Below, piece after piece: positions 8,158-16,377 of a stretch of DNA of 64,000 nucleotides. Location of the stretch: positions 124,001-188,000 of the forward strand of contig NZ_LIVX01000005.1 in NCBI RefSeq assembly GCF_001905665.1, in the 5' to 3' direction. The DNA comes from Streptomyces sp. CB02261 (GTDB lineage: Bacteria > Actinomycetota > Actinomycetes > Streptomycetales > Streptomycetaceae). Each line of letters opens with the position of its first letter. Position 1 is the first letter of the stretch. Both the position numbers and the translations under genes were made by a program. The notes under the pieces are model-generated. The model saw nothing but the letters and a program-made list of their open reading frames with translations, did not search any database and had not been told where the DNA came from.

Positions 8158-11100
8158 TCAGTACACGTCCCGGACGTACCGCTTGTCGGCCGCCAGCTGC
8201 TTGACGTACACGCCCGCCGCCTCCTCGTCGAGGCCGCCGTGGGTGACGGCGATGTCGCGGAGAGCACGGTCGACGTCCTTCGCCATCCGGGCGGCGTCGC
8301 CGCACACGTAGAAGTGCGCGCCGGACTGGAGCCAGGACCACAGCTGCGGTCCGTGCTCCCGCATCCGGTCCTGCACGTAGACCTTGGCGCGCTGGTCACG
8401 GGAGAAGGCGGTGTCGAGCCGGTCCAGGGTTCCGTCGGCGAGGAGGGCGGTCAGCTCCTCCTCGTAGTAGAAGTCGGTGGCGCGGTGCTGCTCGCCGAAG
8501 AAGAGCCAGTTCGGAGCCCGGTGGCCGAGGGCCCTGCGCTCGTCGAGGAAGCCGAGGAAGGGCGCCACGCCCGTTCCCGGGCCGACCATCACCATCGGGG
8601 TCGTGGGGTCTGCCGGGGGCCGGAAACGCGCAGCGCGCTGGACGAAGACCGGGACCAGCGCGCCGGGTTCGGCGTCCGCGAGGAACGGCGAGCAGACGCC
8701 CTTGCGAGGGCGGCCGTGACGGTTCTCGTAGCGGACGACGGAGACGGTCAGCGACACCCGGTGGGGATCGGTGAGCGGACTGGAGGAGATCGAGTACAGC
8801 CGGGGCCTCAGGCGGCCGAGGGCGTCCACCCACTCCTGCGCGGCGGCGCGGACGGCGTACTCGGCCAGGACGTCCACGGCCTGCCGGCCCCAGGTCCACT
8901 GGGCGAGCCCGTCCTTGTTGTCGGGCCGCAGGAGCCGCTTCAGGTCCCGGTCGCCGGTCCTCTCGGTGACGAAGCCGAGGAGGGCGGCGGAGACGCCGGT
9001 GATGTCGAGATGCCGGTGCAGCGCCTCGCCGAAGGGCACGGCGCCGGCGCCGGGAAGCTCCACCGGGACGTCGGCGTCGAGTCCGGTGACCGCCAGCCAT
9101 TCGGCCACGAGCTCGGGGCAGTTCACGGGCTGGACGCCGAGGGCGTCTCCGCTCTCGTAGCCGAGGGGTGCCCCCGTCTCGCTCGTGTCGAAGGTGAACC
9201 TGCGGACCTCCTTGCCCGCCCCCGGCAGGCTGAGGAGCCGGTTCCCGACGAGCCGGGCGGTCGTGGTCGCCGGCCCGGAGCGCCGCGCGGGGGCGGGAGG
9301 GGCGGCCGCCGGAGCCGCGCTCGCGTCGGACAGACCGGCGAGCACCTGGTCGAGCCAGGCGAGGGCGGACGGCTCGTAGTCGGGTTCGCAGTCGGTACGG
9401 GGGGCGATGCGGACGCCCCCGAGCTCGTCGAGACGCCGGTCGAGCCGCCGCCCGTGCCCGCAGAAGTCGCCGTACGAGGAGTCCCCGAAGGCGAGCACGG
9501 CATAGCGGCGGCCGTCCAGGCGCGGGGTGTCGGGCGCGGCGAGCGCGTCCCAGAAACCGGAGCCGTTGTCGGGCGCGTCCCCGTCCCCGAACGTGCTGGT
9601 GATCAGGAGGAGGTCGGCGGCGGGCGGCAGCGCGCCGAGGTCGGTCTCGTCCATGCCCGCGAGCGCGGCCCGGTGACCGGCCGAGAGCAGCCGCTCGGCG
9701 GTGGCGGCGGCGAAGTCCTCGGCGTTCCCGGTCTGGGAGGCCCACAGCACGACCACCTCGCGGCCCGCCGTGTCCGCTTCGGCGGGGGCCGGGGCCTGCG
9801 GGGCGCGGGAGTAGAGCCCGGCCAGGACCCCGTTGACCCAGCGCGCGTGGTCCTCGCGGAAGGGAGCGCCGGACGGCAGCACGGGCACCCCCGGCGCGCC
9901 CGTCCCGAGGCCGGCGAGGAAGCCGACGAGGTACTGCCGCTCCTCGGCGGTCAGGACGGGCGGCGGCGTCGGTTCGAGACCGAAGGCGGCGGCCGACCCG
10001 GCCGGCGGACCGCCGTTCGGTATCACCAGGGGCGAGGGGATCACGGCCGAGGGATTGACGGCGGCGGGAACCACGGAAGGAGCCGAGGCCGCCGGGACCA
10101 CGGCCGCCGGAGCCTCCGCCTTCGCCAGCGCCACCGCGCACACCTTCAGCTCGGGCTGGAAGGAGAGGGGATCGACGGCGTCCTGGGTGACCGCGTTGAC
10201 GCACAGGTCCTCGCCGAAGAGGTCGTTCCAGTGGAACGGGGCGAAGCAGTTGCCCGGACCGACCCGGTCGGTGACCACGGCCGGGAGCACGGCCCTGCCG
10301 CGCCGCGAGGCGATCTCGACGGGGTCGCCCTCCACGACGCCGAGCCGCCGGGCGTCCTCGGGATGCACTTCGACGAACGGCGCCGGGTTGAGCCGGTTGA
10401 GCCTGGCCACCCTCCCGGTCTTGGTGAGGGTGTGCCACTGGTGCTGGAGACGGCCGGTGTTGAGGACGAACGGGTACGTGTCGTCGGGCATCTCGGCCGG
10501 GTCGATGTGCGGCCGGGCGTGGAAGACGGCCCGGCCGCTCGCCGTCGGGAAGACGGGTCCGGAGCCGTCCCCTGCCACGTACCGGATCGGGTTGCGCGCG
10601 GGCCCGCCGGCGGCGGCCGGCCACTGCACGGGCGTGGCGCACAGCCGCTCGTACGACACCCCGCTCAGGTCGTACCCGGTCTTGGGGTTCGCGGCCCGTC
10701 GGATCTCCTCGAAGATCTCCTCGGCGCTGTCGTACGAGAACGCCTCCTCGTACCCCATCTCGCAGGCGACGCGGGCGATGATCCGCCAGTCGGCGAGGGC
10801 CTCGCCCGGCGGGTCGACGGCCGGCTGGGTGAGGGTGAGGCTGCGCTCGCTGTTGATCAGGACGCCCTCGGTCTCGGTCCAGAGGGCGGCGGGCAGGACG
10901 ACGTCCGCGTACGCGTTGGTCTCGGTCTCGGCGAACGCGTCCTGGGTGATGACGAGTTCGGCCGCCCGCAGGCCCTCGACGACGGTGGCGCGGTTGCCGA
11001 CGGAGGCGACCGGGTTGGTGCAGATGATCCAGCACGCCTTGACCCCGCCGTCCGCCATGCGCCGGAAGAGGTCGACGGTGCCCTGTCCCGAGCCGTCCTC

Positions 11101-12276
11101 GCGGATCGTGCCGGGCGGCAGGTCCCAGAGCTCCTCGGTGAACGCCCGGTCCTCGGCGACCATGACCGAGCGCTGTCCGGGTAGGCCGGGACCCATGTAG
11201 CCCATCTCGCGCCCGCCCATGGCGTTGGGCTGGCCGGTCAGGGAGAAGGGACCCGAGCCGGGGCGGCAGATCGCGCCGGTCGCCAGGTGCAGGTTGACCA
11301 GGGCGTTGGTGTTCCACGTGCCGTGGGTGGACTGGTTGAGGCCCATGGTCCAGCAGCTGGTCCATTCGGCCGCCGTGCCGATCCACTCGGCGGCGGTACG
11401 GATGTCGTCCTCGGGTATGCCGGTGATCCGGGCGACCGCGTCGGGCGGGTAGTCGGCGAGGAACGGCGGCATCGCCTCCCAGCCCTCGGTGTGCGCGGCG
11501 ACGAAGGCCGCGTCGGTGTGCCCGTTCCGGTGCAGCAGGTGCAGCAGGCCGTTGAGGAGCGCGAGGTCCGTGCCCGGCCTGATCCGCAGGAACAGGTCGG
11601 CCTTCTCGGCGGTGGCGGTGCGCCGGGGGTCGACGACGATCAGCTTCGCCCCCGCCTTGACCCGCTCCATCATGCGGAGGAACAGGATGGGGTGGCAGTC
11701 GGCCATGTTGGAGCCGATGACGAGGAAGGCGTCGGCCCGGTCGAGGTCGTCGTAGGAGCCGGGCGGTCCGTCGGCGCCCAGGGAGAGCTTGTAGCCGGTG
11801 CCGGCGCTCGCCATGCAGAGCCGTGAGTTCGACTCGATCTGGTTGGTGCCGATGAAGCCCTTGGCGAGCTTGTTGGCGAGGTACTGGGCCTCCAGGCTCA
11901 TCTGGCCGGAGACGTAGAGCGCCACCGCGTCGGGACCGTGCTCGTCGACGATCGCGCGCAGCCGGCGGGCGGTCTCGGTGACGGCGCGGTCGGTGTCCGT
12001 GGGCACGGGTTCGGCGCCGCGCTCCGCCCGGACGAGGGCGGTGGTCAGACGGCCGGGGGCGACGAGCAGGTCGGCGGTGGTGGCGCCCTTGGTGCAGAGC
12101 CGCCCGCGGTTGGCCGGGTGGTCCTTGTCGCCCGTCGCCCTGAGGACCGTACGGCGTCCGTCGGGGCCCGGCCCGATGTCGAGGAGCAGGCCGCACCCCA
12201 CACCGCAGTACGAGCAGGCGGTCCGTACCTGTTCGGCCGTACCGCCCCGGGGGTCCGCCGAGTCCTGTGGGGTCAC
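8158..12276 (-). CDS. Fused assimilatory nitrate reductase / CysJ-type flavoprotein
   Basis: A 1372-residue fusion. The N-terminus has Cys21, Cys24, Cys28 and Cys61 (CSYCGVGC ... LCTKG) for a 4Fe-4S cluster, then molybdopterin oxidoreductase domains to about residue 690. A Pro/Ala-rich linker leads to a flavodoxin domain (from about 836; SQTGNAEDF, STFGDGDAPDN) and an FAD/NADPH module ending in a C-terminal Tyr (KRYVRDVY) as in CysJ/cytochrome P450 reductases. It should reduce nitrate to nitrite in the cytoplasm with electrons from NADPH carried within one chain. The GTG at 12276 is chosen because a TTG at 12321 only adds a basic tail. A possible GlnR site lies 51-66 bases upstream. Confidence 0.93.
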   Translation of the reverse strand: MTPQDSADPRGGTAEQVRTACSYCGVGCGLLLDIGPGPDGRRTVLRATGDKDHPANRGRLCTKGATTADLLVAPGRLTTALVRAERGAEPVPTDTDRAVTETARRLRAIVDEHGPDAVALYVSGQMSLEAQYLANKLAKGFIGTNQIESNSRLCMASAGTGYKLSLGADGPPGSYDDLDRADAFLVIGSNMADCHPILFLRMMERVKAGAKLIVVDPRRTATAEKADLFLRIRPGTDLALLNGLLHLLHRNGHTDAAFVAAHTEGWEAMPPFLADYPPDAVARITGIPEDDIRTAAEWIGTAAEWTSCWTMGLNQSTHGTWNTNALVNLHLATGAICRPGSGPFSLTGQPNAMGGREMGYMGPGLPGQRSVMVAEDRAFTEELWDLPPGTIREDGSGQGTVDLFRRMADGGVKACWIICTNPVASVGNRATVVEGLRAAELVITQDAFAETETNAYADVVLPAALWTETEGVLINSERSLTLTQPAVDPPGEALADWRIIARVACEMGYEEAFSYDSAEEIFEEIRRAANPKTGYDLSGVSYERLCATPVQWPAAAGGPARNPIRYVAGDGSGPVFPTASGRAVFHARPHIDPAEMPDDTYPFVLNTGRLQHQWHTLTKTGRVARLNRLNPAPFVEVHPEDARRLGVVEGDPVEIASRRGRAVLPAVVTDRVGPGNCFAPFHWNDLFGEDLCVNAVTQDAVDPLSFQPELKVCAVALAKAEAPAAVVPAASAPSVVPAAVNPSAVIPSPLVIPNGGPPAGSAAAFGLEPTPPPVLTAEERQYLVGFLAGLGTGAPGVPVLPSGAPFREDHARWVNGVLAGLYSRAPQAPAPAEADTAGREVVVLWASQTGNAEDFAAATAERLLSAGHRAALAGMDETDLGALPPAADLLLITSTFGDGDAPDNGSGFWDALAAPDTPRLDGRRYAVLAFGDSSYGDFCGHGRRLDRRLDELGGVRIAPRTDCEPDYEPSALAWLDQVLAGLSDASAAPAAAPPAPARRSGPATTTARLVGNRLLSLPGAGKEVRRFTFDTSETGAPLGYESGDALGVQPVNCPELVAEWLAVTGLDADVPVELPGAGAVPFGEALHRHLDITGVSAALLGFVTERTGDRDLKRLLRPDNKDGLAQWTWGRQAVDVLAEYAVRAAAQEWVDALGRLRPRLYSISSSPLTDPHRVSLTVSVVRYENRHGRPRKGVCSPFLADAEPGALVPVFVQRAARFRPPADPTTPMVMVGPGTGVAPFLGFLDERRALGHRAPNWLFFGEQHRATDFYYEEELTALLADGTLDRLDTAFSRDQRAKVYVQDRMREHGPQLWSWLQSGAHFYVCGDAARMAKDVDRALRDIAVTHGGLDEEAAGVYVKQLAADKRYVRDVY

Positions 12277-12326
12277 CGGGGCGCCTCTCTGTGGAACCGT
12301 TCGAGCCCCGACCGTACGCAACGGCC

Positions 12327-12342
12327 GTTACACCCGTGTCAC
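12327..12342 (-). promoter_or_regulatory. Possible GlnR box upstream of the nitrate reductase
   Basis: On the coding strand the site reads GTGAC-N6-GTAAC, fitting the GlnR half-site pattern gTnAc-N6-GaAAc. It lies 51-66 bases before the GTG start of a nitrate-assimilation gene, a usual class of GlnR target. A further GTTAC occurs 18 bases upstream, one base off ideal spacing. Confidence 0.5.
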
Positions 12343-12422
12343 CCGGGTCGATCATGGTCCGTAACACCGGCCACACAGCGCACCGGGGCGCTGTGTGAGC
12401 CGCCGGACCCGCGGGTGTCACA

Positions 12423-12455
12423 GGGGGCGCCGCCGCCCGTGCGGCGGACGCCCCC
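12423..12455 (-). terminator. Hairpin terminator after the serine-hydrolase-like gene
   Basis: A 14-bp stem (GGGGGCG plus CCGCCGC arms) with a 4-base loop and one bulged base begins 11 bases past the stop at 12466. A second perfect 10-bp hairpin (CACACAGCGC with its complement) lies at 12372-12397. Confidence 0.7.
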
Positions 12456-12465
12456 ACGCGGAGGG

Positions 12466-13746
12466 TCAGCCGAGCAGCGGGGCCTCCGGAGCGAGCGCGG
12501 CGGCGATGCGCCCGGCGAGCACCTCCGCCGTGTTGCCCTCGGGCGTGGTCGCGGTCTTCGTCGTGGAGACGGCAACGGCCAGACGCCTGGACGGGAGGTA
12601 CGCCTGGATCGCCGCGTAACCGGAGAACGACGGGTTCTGCAGGACCCAGCCGTTGATCACGATGACCCCGAGGCCGAAGTGCTTGGCCTCGGTCTGCCGC
12701 AGGCACACGGTGGCCGGGCACGTCGCGGTCGGGGACCCGAGACCGACCGTACCCGGGTCGAGAAGGGTGCGGTACGAGCGGGGGGAGAGGAGCTCGCCGC
12801 TCCCGATGGCCTCCGCGGACCGGGAGAGGTCACAGATGTGGGTGGTGATGACCGCGCCGGGCGCGGTGGTCCACGACGGGTTCCAGAAGGTGGACTCCTC
12901 GTAGAGGCCGCGCTCGGTGCTGAAGGCGTGCAGCACCGGGCTCGGGATGTCGGGGGTGAACGAGTTCCGGGTGTCGCGCAACTCCAGCGGGCCGGTGACC
13001 AGCTCCTTCACCAGCCTGTCGATCCGGGTGCCGGTGATCTTCTCGAGCGCGGCGACCAGCAGCAGGTAGTTGGCGTGGGAGTAGCTCCAGTTCGTGCCCG
13101 GCTCGTACCAGAAGGAGTGGCGGAGCGGGAAGGCGAGCAGCTCCCGCGGCGTCCACGCGCGGAACGGGTCCGCCAGGAGTTCCTTCCCGAACGCCGGGTC
13201 GGTCACGTAGTCGTGGAGGCCGGTCGTGTTGGTCGCCAGCATCCGCAGGGTGATCCGGTCGGCCTGCGGCAGGTGGGGCAGCCAGCGCTCCACGGTGTCG
13301 TCGAGCCGGACCCGCCGCTCCTCCACCAGCCGGAGCAGGGCCGTACCGATGTGCGCGAAGGCCACGGAGCCGGCGCGGAAGTGCATGTCCGGCTGGGCGG
13401 GGACGCCGGTCATGGACTCACCGAGCGCGTCGGTGACGATCTCGCGGCCGTCGACGGTGACCCGCAGCTGTACGGCCTTGAGGTCCAGGTCCTTCTGGGC
13501 CGTGCGGGCGATGTCGAGGATCCGGCGTGCCTCGACCCCCGGGGAGCCCTGGGTCCGCACGCAGGCGGACCCGCCGTGGCCACCGGGAGGCCCGGCGAGC
13601 GCGGGTGCGACGGCGGTCGTCTGGACGGTGAGCGGGGCCGCGACGGCGGTCGTCTGGACGGTGAGGGCGAGAAGCGCGGCGCAGAGAAGGGCCCGGCGGG
13701 ACCGCGCACGCGGGCGCGGGCGTGAGGGGAGGGGGGTGTGTGCCAT
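12466..13746 (-). CDS. Secreted serine-hydrolase-fold protein with degenerate active site
   Basis: A 426-residue protein of the beta-lactamase/D-Ala-D-Ala carboxypeptidase family. An Arg-rich N-terminus and hydrophobic segment (about 18-36) form an export signal; no lipobox is visible. Where active members have S-x-x-K, this one has SVAF at 127-130, so the general-base Lys is absent. The second motif reads YSH at 222-224 (usually YSN), and the HTSGL-like segment is NTTGLHDY. Hydrolysis by the standard mechanism is therefore unlikely; binding or an altered function is inference. The signal region carries a tandem LTVQTTAVA repeat. The ATG at 13746 is the first that precedes the signal. Confidence 0.82.
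   Translation of the reverse strand: MAHTPLPSRPRPRARSRRALLCAALLALTVQTTAVAAPLTVQTTAVAPALAGPPGGHGGSACVRTQGSPGVEARRILDIARTAQKDLDLKAVQLRVTVDGREIVTDALGESMTGVPAQPDMHFRAGSVAFAHIGTALLRLVEERRVRLDDTVERWLPHLPQADRITLRMLATNTTGLHDYVTDPAFGKELLADPFRAWTPRELLAFPLRHSFWYEPGTNWSYSHANYLLLVAALEKITGTRIDRLVKELVTGPLELRDTRNSFTPDIPSPVLHAFSTERGLYEESTFWNPSWTTAPGAVITTHICDLSRSAEAIGSGELLSPRSYRTLLDPGTVGLGSPTATCPATVCLRQTEAKHFGLGVIVINGWVLQNPSFSGYAAIQAYLPSRRLAVAVSTTKTATTPEGNTAEVLAGRIAAALAPEAPLLG
13607..13665. repeat. 26-bp identical direct repeat, 33-bp period
   Basis: Two identical 26-base copies (13607-13632 and 13640-13665) encode LTVQTTAVA twice, at residues 28-36 and 39-47 of the serine-hydrolase-like protein, at the end of its signal peptide. 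The copies keep the frame and add 11 residues. Confidence 0.85.
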
Positions 13747-13907
13747 GCCCGCACTATGTCCGGGGCGCCGGCCCGCCCCCGGCCGAACACTCCGGGGACG
13801 GCGGCGCTCCCGCCCGTGTGGGGCAGAGGCGGCGCACCTCCGCGCGCGCGGTGTCGCCCGTACAGCCGCTGAGGGCGGCATCGAGTCGCGATGATGTACA
13901 TATCGGG

Positions 13908-13924
13908 ACAAGATGACATCTTGT
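13908..13924. promoter_or_regulatory. Perfect 17-bp palindrome, probable operator
   Basis: ACAAGATGACATCTTGT is a perfect inverted repeat of 8-base arms around a central A. It lies in the divergent gap between the serine-hydrolase-like gene (start 13746) and the DUF1269 gene (start 14008), with an 8-base palindrome ATGTACAT at 13894-13901 beside it. The AT content contrasts with the surrounding DNA. The cognate regulator is unknown. Confidence 0.6.
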
Positions 13925-14007
13925 GGCCCCTGGAGAGGCCGCTCCGCCCTCTCCGCAGGAGGGCGACGCGGACGTCCGGCGCGCTGCCGCCGCGACAGGA
14001 GGCGGGA

Positions 14008-14496
14008 ATGTCTGAGCTCATCGTCATCGGATACGACGACCCGGAAGTGGCCCGGCGGGCGTTCGACACGGTGCAGGACCTGCAGCGGGACTACGTGGTG
14101 CACCTGAACGGTCTCGCCGTGGTCTCGGTGGACGCCGACGGCAGGACCCATGTCGACACCACCAGCCGCATCGTCGGCGTCTCCGCCGCGTCCGGAGCCC
14201 TCTGGGGAGCGATCTTCGGCATTCTCTTCCTGCTGCCCGGTCTCGGGCTCCTGACCGGAGCGGCCCTCGGCGGCCTCGTCGGCAGGCTCAGCAAGTCCGG
14301 AGTCGACGACCGGTTCCGCCGGCAGGTGGGGGACCTCCTCACACCCGGTGCGGCGGCCGTCGTGATCATGGCGTCGAAGGTCACCGACGACAAGTTCACG
14401 GTGGCCATGCAGCCGCACGGCGGCACCGTCCTCAAGACCTCGCTCAGCGACCAGGACGAGAAGGAGCTGGCCGACCAGCTGGCCGGGCCGCAGTAG
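14008..14496 (+). CDS. DUF1269 family membrane protein (copy 1)
   Basis: A 162-residue protein. An N-terminal alpha/beta part (SELIVIGYDD, LNGLAVVSVDADG) is followed by a Gly-rich hydrophobic hairpin (about 55-95; ALWGAIFGILFLLPG, GAALGGLVGRL) and a C-terminal part with VVIMASKVTDDKF and GGTVLKTSL. The family is of unknown function. A close paralogue lies at 16378-16884, and the pair brackets a baeRF3 gene and a lipoprotein gene on the same strand. The ATG follows GACAGGAGG. Confidence 0.88.
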   Translation: MSELIVIGYDDPEVARRAFDTVQDLQRDYVVHLNGLAVVSVDADGRTHVDTTSRIVGVSAASGALWGAIFGILFLLPGLGLLTGAALGGLVGRLSKSGVDDRFRRQVGDLLTPGAAAVVIMASKVTDDKFTVAMQPHGGTVLKTSLSDQDEKELADQLAGPQ

Positions 14497-14548
14497 ACAC
14501 CCGCACCCGCCCCGCAGAACCGCCGGAATCCGCCAGGAAGGCTTCCTC

Positions 14549-15643
14549 ATGGAACCCGCGCTCAGCAGCGATGTACTCGCGAGACTGCGACAGCCCCGCC
14601 CGTACCCGGCCGTGTCCCTCGTGATGCCGACGCACCGCCGTGAACCGGAGAACCTCCAGGACCCCGTACGCCTCCGCAACCTCGTGGCGGCGGCGGAGAA
14701 GGCGATCCAGGACGATCCGGCGGTCACCCGGGAGCGGCGCTCCGACGTCCTGGACCAGCTGCGGCGGGCGGTGGCCGAGATCGACCTCGCCCACGCCGAG
14801 GACGGACTGGTGATCTTCGTCGCCCCGGGGGAGCGGCACGTGTGGACGGTCGCCCGGACGGTCCCGGAGCGCGTCGTCCTCGCCGACACCTTCCTCACCC
14901 GGAACCTCGTCGCCGCCCGGGCCGCCGAACAACCCTCCTGGACGATCGCCGTGGCGGCCGACCGGGTCTCGCTGTGGAGCGGCGACCACGAGCGGGTCAC
15001 CGAGCACACCGGAGACGGCTTCCCGTTCACCCGCGACCTCGACCCCCAGGACGTGGAGCGGGAGGAACGCGTCGGAGACGTGCCCAGCACCTTCCGCGAC
15101 GAGGCCACGCGGCAGTTCCTCCGCGAGGCGCACCAGGCCCTGCGCGCGCTCCTCGCCTCCCGCCCGCGCCCGCTGTACGTGCTCGGCGAGCCCGCGGCCC
15201 TCGCCCTCTTCGAGGAGACCGGAGCGCTCCAGCCGGGCACCACGCCCGTCCACCACGGCGGGCTCGCCCGGGGGCCCGCCACGGCCGTCCGGGAGGCCGT
15301 CGAGCCCGCCCGCGCCGCCCGCGAGGCCGCCGCGTCGACCACGGTCGTCGCCGAACTCGACGCCGCCAGGGGACGGCGGGAGTTCGCCGGCGGGATCGAC
15401 GAGGTCTGGCAGGCCGTGAAGGAGGGCCGGGTCCGGCTGCTCGCCGTCGAGGACCACTACCGGACCGTCGTCCGGGACGACGGCGGCCACCTGGAACCCG
15501 CCGAGCCCTCCGAGGCCGGGGCGCGGGACGACATGGTCGACGAGATCGTCGAGCGGGCCCTCGACACCGGAGCCGAGGTCCAGTTCGTCCGTGACGACAC
15601 CCTGCTCGACATGGACCGCATCGCCGGCGTGCTCCGCTACTGA
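14549..15643 (+). CDS. baeRF3 domain protein (bacterial eRF1-like family 3)
   Basis: A 364-residue protein. The opening LSSDVLARLRQPRPYPAVSLVMPTHR and the later VREAVEPARAAREAAA segment match bacterial archaeo-eukaryotic release-factor-like families. Those families were predicted from genome context to act on stalled or hibernating ribosomes or in stress and conflict. The middle carries VIFVAPGERHVWTV and the C-terminal part ends with an L7Ae/eRF1-domain-3-like region (AGARDDMVDEIVERALDTGAEVQFV pattern). Whether it has a GGQ-like peptidyl-release loop I cannot show; none is evident. It starts 52 bases after DUF1269 copy 1 and is followed by a lipoprotein after 60 bases. Confidence 0.78.
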   Translation: MEPALSSDVLARLRQPRPYPAVSLVMPTHRREPENLQDPVRLRNLVAAAEKAIQDDPAVTRERRSDVLDQLRRAVAEIDLAHAEDGLVIFVAPGERHVWTVARTVPERVVLADTFLTRNLVAARAAEQPSWTIAVAADRVSLWSGDHERVTEHTGDGFPFTRDLDPQDVEREERVGDVPSTFRDEATRQFLREAHQALRALLASRPRPLYVLGEPAALALFEETGALQPGTTPVHHGGLARGPATAVREAVEPARAAREAAASTTVVAELDAARGRREFAGGIDEVWQAVKEGRVRLLAVEDHYRTVVRDDGGHLEPAEPSEAGARDDMVDEIVERALDTGAEVQFVRDDTLLDMDRIAGVLRY

Positions 15644-15703
15644 CCACCCCCCTCACCCCCACGGCCACGATCGCGGCCCGGACACGAGAAGAGGACGCAT
15701 CCT

Positions 15704-16345
15704 GTGAACCCCTCAACGACGCGGGCGGACCGGTCGGTGCGCGCACGCGCGGCCGGCGCGGCGGTCGCCGTCGTCGTCGCCGCTCTCGGCGCGACCGGCC
15801 TGGTGGCCTGCGACAGCGGAGGCGACGACACCGGCAGCCCCACGTTCAGCGAACGCCCCTCGGCCCCCGACACGGCCGGCTTCACGGGCGAGCCGCCGTC
15901 CGCCGTCGCCTCGGAGGCGCAGGAGGCGATCGAGTCCGCCCGCGCGTCCGCCTCCTCGGCGGCCGCCTCGGCGTCCGAGCGCGAGGCGTCGCGCAAGGCG
16001 TCCATCGGATCCGAGATCGAACGGTCGCGCCGACAAGCCCAGGACGAGCTGGAGGACGTACAGGGCCAGGGCAACGCCCTGGGCGAGGTCGGCATGACGG
16101 GCAAGCCCCGATCCGAGACCGGTGGCCGCCTCGCCGTCGTCCTGAACATCACCAACAAGACGGCCGAGGAAGCCTCCTACGCCGTCCAGGTCGACTTCCT
16201 CGACCCCTCGGGGAAGGTCGTCGAGACGCAGTTCGTCGGCGTCGAGGACCTCGAACCCGGCGGTCGCGAACAGCCGGTGGTCATCAGCCGGCAGCCGGCC
16301 GAGCCGGTGCTCACCCCGAAGCTCGCCAAGGCACAGCGGTACTGA
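15704..16345 (+). CDS. Lipoprotein with C-terminal FxLYD-like beta domain
   Basis: A 213-residue protein starting GTG at 15704 with GAGAAGAGGA upstream. The signal ends LVAC, a good lipobox. An Ala/Ser/Glu-rich helical stretch follows (about 65-115), then a beta-rich domain (about 135-205; LAVVLNITNKT and YAVQVDFLDPSGKVV) like the small extracellular FxLYD fold. It lies between the baeRF3 gene and DUF1269 copy 2. Function is unknown; the architecture suggests a surface-anchored protein with a flexible stalk. Confidence 0.8.
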   Translation: MNPSTTRADRSVRARAAGAAVAVVVAALGATGLVACDSGGDDTGSPTFSERPSAPDTAGFTGEPPSAVASEAQEAIESARASASSAAASASEREASRKASIGSEIERSRRQAQDELEDVQGQGNALGEVGMTGKPRSETGGRLAVVLNITNKTAEEASYAVQVDFLDPSGKVVETQFVGVEDLEPGGREQPVVISRQPAEPVLTPKLAKAQRY

Positions 16346-16377
16346 CAGAAGCGGTACCGACACAGGAGGAGAGCCCC

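Noticed and set aside
8008..11184. 1058-codon open frame on the + strand opposite the nitrate reductase fusion
   Set aside because: It lies antisense to a gene with clear catalytic motifs, and its translation is low-complexity and rich in Arg, Gly, Val and Glu, as expected for the shadow of GC-rich coding DNA.
12277..12321. TTG start for the nitrate reductase fusion at 12321
   Set aside because: The added residues are basic and unlike the family N-terminus, and the GTG at 12276 gives normal spacing to the Fe-S cluster motif.
13747..15342. N-terminal extension of the serine-hydrolase frame to 15342
   Set aside because: The extension runs antisense through DUF1269 and baeRF3. The signal peptide starting at 13746 marks the true N-terminus.
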